From assembly GCA_016880375.1 (NCBI GenBank), contig JAEHDO010000441.1:1-11164 (forward strand): a DNA stretch of 11,164 bases. The letters run 5' to 3'. A model generated the notes under the pieces. It had not been told where the DNA came from. It ran no database searches and saw only the letters and a program-made list of their open reading frames with translations. Positions 7,459 through 11,164 of the stretch are shown one piece after another. The translations under genes and the position numbers were made by a program. Every line of letters begins with the position of its first letter. Position 1 is the first letter of the stretch. The DNA is from Betaproteobacteria bacterium. GTDB taxonomy: Bacteria > Pseudomonadota > Gammaproteobacteria > Burkholderiales > Rhodocyclaceae.

Positions 7459-7707
7459 TTGCTGTTCCTTTCTTTGTCGAGTCACACCATGCGCCTCATG
7501 CACGACCGATTGGAGTCATGCTTTCAGCAGCCTCATACCAAGAAACCGCTAGGTGAAAATCGGCGGTTGAGGAACAAGTCTATTCCTATCATTGGGTTAG
7601 CTCCAGCCCTGAACGCAAGTGGCGCCATTCTCAGACATCGGCATCCGAGCGGCAGACGGGCATCGCTCTCTCCCCCTCCCCCACCAATTTTGTAATATAT
7701 TGATTTC
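7459..7707. promoter_or_regulatory. divergent intergenic region
   Basis: These 249 bases separate the synthase (- strand) from the acyltransferase (+ strand), and both promoters should lie here. Two adjacent dyads are visible: AACCGC-N13-GCGGTT (7544-7568) and AGGAA-N8-TTCCT (7570-7587). Either could be an operator for the synthase operon, but the arms are short. At the right end an AT-rich patch interrupts otherwise GC-rich sequence and holds a -10-like TAATAT (7693-7698). I found no good -35 on either strand, no lux-box-like palindrome and no small gene. Confidence 0.45.
7693..7698 (+). promoter_or_regulatory. possible -10 element of acyltransferase gene
   Basis: TAATAT, preceded by TG (7691-7692) directly adjacent, within AT-rich sequence just before the acyltransferase. 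Transcription from it would begin around 7704-7707, immediately before ATG 7708, giving a leaderless or nearly leaderless mRNA. This fits the lack of any Shine-Dalgarno sequence before either candidate start. No matching -35 is visible in the C/T-rich stretch upstream, so an activator may be needed, or the call may be wrong. Confidence 0.35.
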
Positions 7708-8775
7708 ATGAAAAATAATATGAGCCGACTGGCTTTGATCGATCTGCTGAAGGCGATCAGCGCACAGCTCATCGTGCTGCATCACCTGTCTTTTTATGGG
7801 CCGATGTCCGACATTGCCTACGAACTGGCGCCGCGGCTCATCGACTGGCTGTTCGGGCAGGCCAGGCTGGCGGTACAGGTTTTCCTGGTTGTAGGGGGCT
7901 TCCTCGCAGCCCGCAGCCTGGCTTACCGAGCCGGCCCCATCAAGCGGCCGCAGTTGCTGATGTTGAGGCGCTACTGCCGCCTTGCGCTCCCGTTGTGGGC
8001 AGCCATCGCGCTGGCAGTGGCCTGCGCAGCATGTGCCCGGAGCCTCTATCCGCAGGCATCCGACCCGGCCGCGCCGGAGATGCTGCAGGTCCTCGCGCAC
8101 CTGGCGCTGCTGCAGGATATTCTGGGTTTCGATGCACTATCCGCGGGCATATGGTTCGTGGCGATCGACTTCCAGCTCTACGCCCTGATGGTCGGCCTGC
8201 TCTGGTTCTCCGGGATCATGGGGACCGGCGCACACAGGCGGCTGTCTGTGGTGCTCGTGTCGGGATTGGCCCTGGCCTCGCTGTTTTATTTCAACCGGAA
8301 TCCGGCGTGGGACGGCTGGGCCGTGTACTTTTTCGGCGCCTATGCCATGGGCGCCCTGGCCTTCTGGGCAAACGAAGGCAGGCATCCGGCCGCCTGGCTT
8401 GCCCTCATGGCGGCAGGCGCCATGGCCGCGCTCATGCTCGATTTCCGCAGCCGCATCGTGGTGGCGCTGTTCACCGCCGTATTGCTCGGACTGACTTTCC
8501 GATCCATGCAGCAACTGCCCTCCAGGCTGGCCCGGCCGCTGGCTTTTCTCGGCGACATCTCCTACTCGATGTTCCTGGTGCACTACCCGGTCTGCCTTGT
8601 GGTCAATGCCGTCTTCGGGCGGACATTTCCTGCAGACCCGCTGGCCAACGCGCTCGGCATGCTCCTGGCCTGGTGCCTGAGCCTGCTGGCGGGCGCCCTG
8701 TTCCACCGATACGTCGAGAAGCCGGCCGCTGTCTGGCTGGGGCGCAGGGACATGCCGGCGGTGGCGCTGCGCTAG
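7708..8775 (+). CDS. acyltransferase-3 family membrane protein
   Basis: A 355-residue polytopic membrane protein of the acyltransferase-3 (OafA/YrhL-like) family. Members transfer acetyl or other acyl groups to sugars, lipids or surface polymers. Helix 1 carries the family signature DLLKAISAQLIVLHH, including a K-X10-H spacing (Lys15 to His26) as in the R/K-X10-H motif. Roughly ten hydrophobic helices follow. Near the C-terminus are DISYSMFLVHYPVC (about 278-291) and the closing HRYVEKPAAVW, both typical of the family. There is no fused SGNH esterase domain. Starts at 7708 (MKNNMSRL) and 7720 (MSRL) are both possible, and neither has a ribosome site. The substrate cannot be read from sequence. 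It is divergent from the acyl-amino-acid synthase, so a shared envelope or signal-lipid role is conceivable but unproven. Confidence 0.88.
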   Translation: MKNNMSRLALIDLLKAISAQLIVLHHLSFYGPMSDIAYELAPRLIDWLFGQARLAVQVFLVVGGFLAARSLAYRAGPIKRPQLLMLRRYCRLALPLWAAIALAVACAACARSLYPQASDPAAPEMLQVLAHLALLQDILGFDALSAGIWFVAIDFQLYALMVGLLWFSGIMGTGAHRRLSVVLVSGLALASLFYFNRNPAWDGWAVYFFGAYAMGALAFWANEGRHPAAWLALMAAGAMAALMLDFRSRIVVALFTAVLLGLTFRSMQQLPSRLARPLAFLGDISYSMFLVHYPVCLVVNAVFGRTFPADPLANALGMLLAWCLSLLAGALFHRYVEKPAAVWLGRRDMPAVALR

Positions 8776-8796
8776 GCTTGTTCAGCCCGGTTTTTT
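8775..8796 (+). terminator. weak candidate terminator at convergent junction
   Basis: GGCT (8775-8778) and AGCC (8784-8787) can pair around a five-base loop, followed by CGG and six T residues (8791-8796). The stem is only four pairs and the T-run does not abut it, so efficiency would be low. The site overlaps the end of the glyoxalase gene, whose stop lies six bases from the acyltransferase stop. Confidence 0.3.
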
Positions 8797-9171
8797 CTGG
8801 ATCAGCTCGATCTTGTAGCCGTCCGGATCCTGCACAAAGGCAATCACCGTGCTGCCGTGCTTCATCGGCCCCGCCTCGCGCGTCACCGTGCCGCCGCGGC
8901 GCTTGATCTCGGCACAGGCGGCGTAGGCATCGTCGACTTCCAGCGCCACGTGGCCATAGCCGGTGCCGATGTCGTACTTGTCCACGCCCCAGTTGAAAGT
9001 CAGTTCCAGCACCGCGCCGTCCTTCTCGTCCTGGTAGCCAACGAAGGCGAGGGTGAATTTTCCGTCCGGATAATCGGTGCGCCGCAGCAGCTGCATGCCC
9101 AGCACCTCGGTATAGAACCTGAGCGAACGGTCGAGATCGCCGACGCGCAGCATGGTGTGCAGAATGCGCAT
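8782..9171 (-). CDS. gloA: glyoxalase I (lactoylglutathione lyase)
   Basis: A 129-residue cytosolic enzyme that isomerises the hemithioacetal of methylglyoxal and glutathione to S-lactoylglutathione, the first step of methylglyoxal detoxification. It has the short bacterial two-module VOC layout. The metal ligands fall exactly at the numbering known for the E. coli nickel enzyme: His5 (MRILHTM), Glu56 (VLELTFNWG), His74 (GYGHVALEV) and Glu122 ([11 protein letters not shown]). The length matches the nickel/cobalt-dependent class and lacks the insertions typical of zinc-dependent forms. The start at 9171 has a strong GGAGGAG nine bases upstream, and that site abuts the stop of the preceding metallopeptidase gene (15-base gap). 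It is the last gene of the plsC operon. Confidence 0.96.
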   Translation of the reverse strand: MRILHTMLRVGDLDRSLRFYTEVLGMQLLRRTDYPDGKFTLAFVGYQDEKDGAVLELTFNWGVDKYDIGTGYGHVALEVDDAYAACAEIKRRGGTVTREAGPMKHGSTVIAFVQDPDGYKIELIQKKPG

Positions 9172-9186
9172 ATGTTCTTTCTCCTC

Positions 9187-9939
9187 CTATAACTGCGGAC
9201 AGGTCGCGGCCAGCCGCCGCAGTTCGTCGCGCGCAGCGCGGTAATCGGGACAGAGCCGCTCGACGACCTTCCAGAAGCGCGGCGAATGGTTCATCTCCAC
9301 CAGGTGCGCCATTTCGTGCGCCACGACGTAATCCAGCAGCCGCGGCGGCGCATGGATCAGGCGCCACGACAGGCGGATGCCGGATTTTTCGCTGCAGCTG
9401 CCCCAGCGCGTCTGCGCGTTGGACAGCGCCACGCGGGGCAAAGGACGCTGCAGCTGCGCGGCGTGATGCTCGGCCCGCTCCATGAACACCTCAAGGGCGC
9501 GCGTACGCAAGGCGCGGCGCGCCAGCTGACGCAGATCGGCATCGGGGCGCGCCTGCAGGATCAGCGTGTGGCCGGCCCAGCGCACGCGGTTCGCGCCCGG
9601 CTCGATGCGCACCACGCATTCCTCCCCCAGCACCGGCAGCAGGGCGCCATCGCAGATCGCCAGGTGGCGCGCCTGTCCGTGTCCGTGCCACTCATCGAGT
9701 TTCTTCAGCACCCAGGTGGCGTTGTGGCGCAGGAAGCGCTCGATGTCGGCAAGCGAGGTGCGCGGTGCGGCGCCGACGCGCAGCCCGCGCTGGTCGATGG
9801 TCATGCCGAGGGTGCGGCGGCCCGAACGGATCAGGCGGTAGTCCACGATGCGCGTGCCGAGCTGGATGTGGCGGGTCTGTTCAGCCGGCGGCGCGGCTCG
9901 CCGGAACAGCGGCAGCTCAAGCTGGAACAGGCGCAGCAT
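9187..9939 (-). CDS. YgjP-like (DUF45/SprT-type) metallopeptidase, intact
   Basis: A 250-residue predicted zinc metallopeptidase of the YgjP-like DUF45 family, often annotated as M48-family. The diagnostic C-terminal block is complete: RWGSCS (178-183), LSWRLIHAPP (190-199), HEMAH (208-212) and the third ligand His218 in MNHSPRFW. HExxH plus the downstream histidine make a zinc site with Glu209 as catalytic base. The cellular substrate is unknown for the family. The N-terminus LFQLELPLF resembles that of the upstream paralogue. I chose ATG 9939, with GGGAAG close upstream, overlapping the preceding gene by 23 bases. The longer open frame up to 10332 is only the shadow of that gene. It is followed after 15 bases by gloA. 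Confidence 0.92.
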   Translation of the reverse strand: MLRLFQLELPLFRRAAPPAEQTRHIQLGTRIVDYRLIRSGRRTLGMTIDQRGLRVGAAPRTSLADIERFLRHNATWVLKKLDEWHGHGQARHLAICDGALLPVLGEECVVRIEPGANRVRWAGHTLILQARPDADLRQLARRALRTRALEVFMERAEHHAAQLQRPLPRVALSNAQTRWGSCSEKSGIRLSWRLIHAPPRLLDYVVAHEMAHLVEMNHSPRFWKVVERLCPDYRAARDELRRLAATCPQL

Positions 9940-10630
9940 CGTCTTCCCACAACTCCGGCGCCGGGCGCGCGGCCTTGAGTTGCGACAGGAACCGGCACAC
10001 CACGCTGCCGATTTCCTCCGGCGAGATATGGACCAGGCGCCAGGAAAAGCGCAGTCGTCCGTCCGCATGGGCTCCACCCCAGGCGCCCGAGGCGAAGGAC
10101 AGCCGCCAGGGCGGCACCGGCATCCCCAGGCGACGGCTGCCGGCCTGCAGTTGCATCTCGATGGCCAGTCGTGCCTGCGCCTGCAGCCAGCCCTGCGCGC
10201 TGTCCTTGATCTGCTTCTCGCCGGCTTCCGGCGGCAGGGGCAGATGCAGCCTGTCATCGCACAGCGCGATGCCGTCGCGCCCGCCATCGAGGCACAGCAC
10301 GACTTCACGGCCAAGGAAGGGAAGGCGTGCACCGTCCTGCCAGCGCTCGGGCAGCTGCAGCTTGCCCGTGGTGGTGGACTTGCCTGCCAGCTTGCCGCCG
10401 ATGGCGCGGCTGCCTTCGCGTATGGCCTGCTCGATCTGCGGCAGGGCCATGCCGCGCGGAGCGCTTACTTGCAGCCCCTGCTCGTCCACGCTCAGGCTTA
10501 CATTGGCGCGGCGCGAGCGGCGCAGGCGGAAAGGCAGGGGCGGGTCGTCGAGCTGAAGGGAGCGCTGGCCGGAGCTATCCGGCACTGCGCCGCCGAGCGG
10601 CAGGTCAAGCTGCAGTTCCGCCTGGTTCAT
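9917..10630 (-). CDS. degenerate YgjP-like paralogue lacking the zinc site
   Basis: A 237-residue protein clearly related to the next gene. Shared segments include LQLDLPL versus LQLELPL at the N-terminus, DEQGLQVSAPR versus DQRGLRVGAAPR, DGARLPFLG versus DGALLPVLG, and FSWRLVHISPEE versus LSWRLIHAPPRL. From that last segment the two align without gaps. There HEMAH becomes RFLSQ (213-217), the third histidine ligand becomes Pro223, and RWGSC becomes AWGGA (183-187). The protein then ends without the usual C-terminal region. It cannot be an active metallopeptidase by the known mechanism, yet the frame is open and the codon use normal. It is therefore a conserved pseudoenzyme or a regulator or partner of the active copy, rather than a decayed gene (inference). 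ATG 10630 overlaps plsC by 26 bases and has a weak AGG; upstream in-frame ATGs would overlap plsC more. Confidence 0.82.
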   Translation of the reverse strand: MNQAELQLDLPLGGAVPDSSGQRSLQLDDPPLPFRLRRSRRANVSLSVDEQGLQVSAPRGMALPQIEQAIREGSRAIGGKLAGKSTTTGKLQLPERWQDGARLPFLGREVVLCLDGGRDGIALCDDRLHLPLPPEAGEKQIKDSAQGWLQAQARLAIEMQLQAGSRRLGMPVPPWRLSFASGAWGGAHADGRLRFSWRLVHISPEEIGSVVCRFLSQLKAARPAPELWEDDAAPVPA

Positions 10631-11164
10631 TTTGCCTGTAGCAATGTGGGCTGATGCGGCGCATTTCACCTTCCATCCAGGCTTCGGCGCGCGCATTGAC
10701 ATCTTCCGCCGACAGCCCGGTCGGGTCAATGGCCGGCCCGATGCTGACCGTCACCGTGCCGGGATACTTGATAAAGGCCCGCCGGCTCCAGAACTCACCG
10801 GCGTTGAGCGCCACCGGCACCAGCGGCGCGCCGGTTTCCACCGCCAGATGGGCGCCGCCGACCTTGTAGCGGCGATGCATGCCGACGGGTGTGCGCGTGC
10901 CTTCGGGAAATATGATGACCCAGTAGCCCTGGCCGAGGCGCATGCGTCCCTGGTCGACCAGTTGCTGCAGCGCCGCCTTGCCGGCGCCGCGGTCCACCGA
11001 GATCATCGGCGTCGCCGCCAGCGCCCAGCCGAAGAACGGCAGCATCTTCAGCTCCTTCTTCCAGACGAACAGCGTCCACGGAAAGATCATCTGCAGGACG
11101 ATGGTCTCCCAGGCCGACTGGTGCTTGGAGAGGATGACCGAAGGGCGATCGGGCATGTTCTCGC
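10605..11164 (-). CDS. plsC: 1-acyl-sn-glycerol-3-phosphate acyltransferase, 5'-truncated
   Basis: C-terminal part of a membrane-associated lysophosphatidic acid acyltransferase, which acylates lysophosphatidate to phosphatidate for phospholipid synthesis. The reading frame continues off the right edge (codons for Glu-Asn precede the first visible Met), so the Met at 11156 is internal and the usual N-terminal membrane helix lies outside. Motif I reads KHQSAWE: the histidine is kept, but the position normally Asp in HX4D is Glu (codon at 11106-11108). Motif III, FPEGTRT (about nt 10890-10910), and motif IV, VPVALNAG, are intact. MISVDRGAGK fits motif II. The tail overlaps the next gene by 26 bases. 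It is the first visible gene of the operon running to gloA. Confidence 0.9.
   Translation of the reverse strand, partial: ENMPDRPSVILSKHQSAWETIVLQMIFPWTLFVWKKELKMLPFFGWALAATPMISVDRGAGKAALQQLVDQGRMRLGQGYWVIIFPEGTRTPVGMHRRYKVGGAHLAVETGAPLVPVALNAGEFWSRRAFIKYPGTVTVSIGPAIDPTGLSAEDVNARAEAWMEGEMRRISPHCYRQNEPGGTAA

Noticed and set aside
7520..7540. Sigma-54-like promoter (TGG...GCT) on the - strand upstream of the synthase
   Set aside because: The distance between the GG and GC elements is one base too short for the strict -24/-12 spacing, and the flanking consensus is poor.
9940..10332. Extended N-terminus for the intact YgjP-like protein (381 residues)
   Set aside because: The added 131 residues are a frame-shifted reading of the upstream paralogue, rich in Arg/Cys/Ser. 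The family-like sequence begins at the Met at 9939, which also matches the paralogue's N-terminus.

Overview
The window is high-GC, densely coded DNA typical of a betaproteobacterium. The best lineage clue is the right-hand block plsC - DUF45/YgjP-like genes - gloA, an order I associate with Rhodocyclales/Burkholderiales relatives. A Rhodocyclaceae-like host is an inference from gene order and protein flavour. It was not tested against any database. I see no rRNA, tRNA, CRISPR array, insertion sequence or phage gene.

Layout. Positions 1-3542 (+ strand) hold an alpha/beta-hydrolase cluster. It starts with a hydrolase cut by the left edge. Eight bases later comes a predicted exported hydrolase of the homoserine-acetyltransferase (MetX-like) fold. 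After a 62-base gap follow a third, cytoplasmic hydrolase and a translationally coupled protein I cannot assign (ATGA overlap). The first two hydrolases end in the same short tail, KPxGLAK, after low-complexity linkers. Positions 3568-7458 (- strand) hold two genes probably transcribed together: a FeeM/LuxI-like N-acyl amino acid synthase, then a large membrane 7TMR-DISM/PAS/GGDEF/EAL protein. The latter converges on the hydrolase cluster. A 249-base divergent intergenic region separates the synthase from a + strand membrane acyltransferase-3 gene (7708-8775). That gene converges, with a 6-base gap, on the - strand operon plsC - degenerate YgjP paralogue - intact YgjP-like metallopeptidase - gloA.

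How the genes may work together. The right-hand operon reads as housekeeping: phosphatidic acid synthesis, a zinc-protease-like pair of unknown role, and methylglyoxal detoxification. The middle block pairs a likely acyl-amino-acid producer with a c-di-GMP enzyme that has a periplasmic sensory module, and a divergent membrane acyltransferase lies beside it. This suggests lipid-derived signalling or envelope modification, but that is inference. The left block looks like an accessory set of esterase/acyl-hydrolase enzymes of unknown substrate.

The observations most worth following up are: (1) the shared C-terminal tag on two otherwise different hydrolases, nearly identical at DNA level; (2) the tandem YgjP-like pair in which the upstream copy has lost the whole metal site while keeping the fold; (3) the acyl-amino-acid synthase and c-di-GMP enzyme pairing; (4) the coupled hydrolase and unknown protein.
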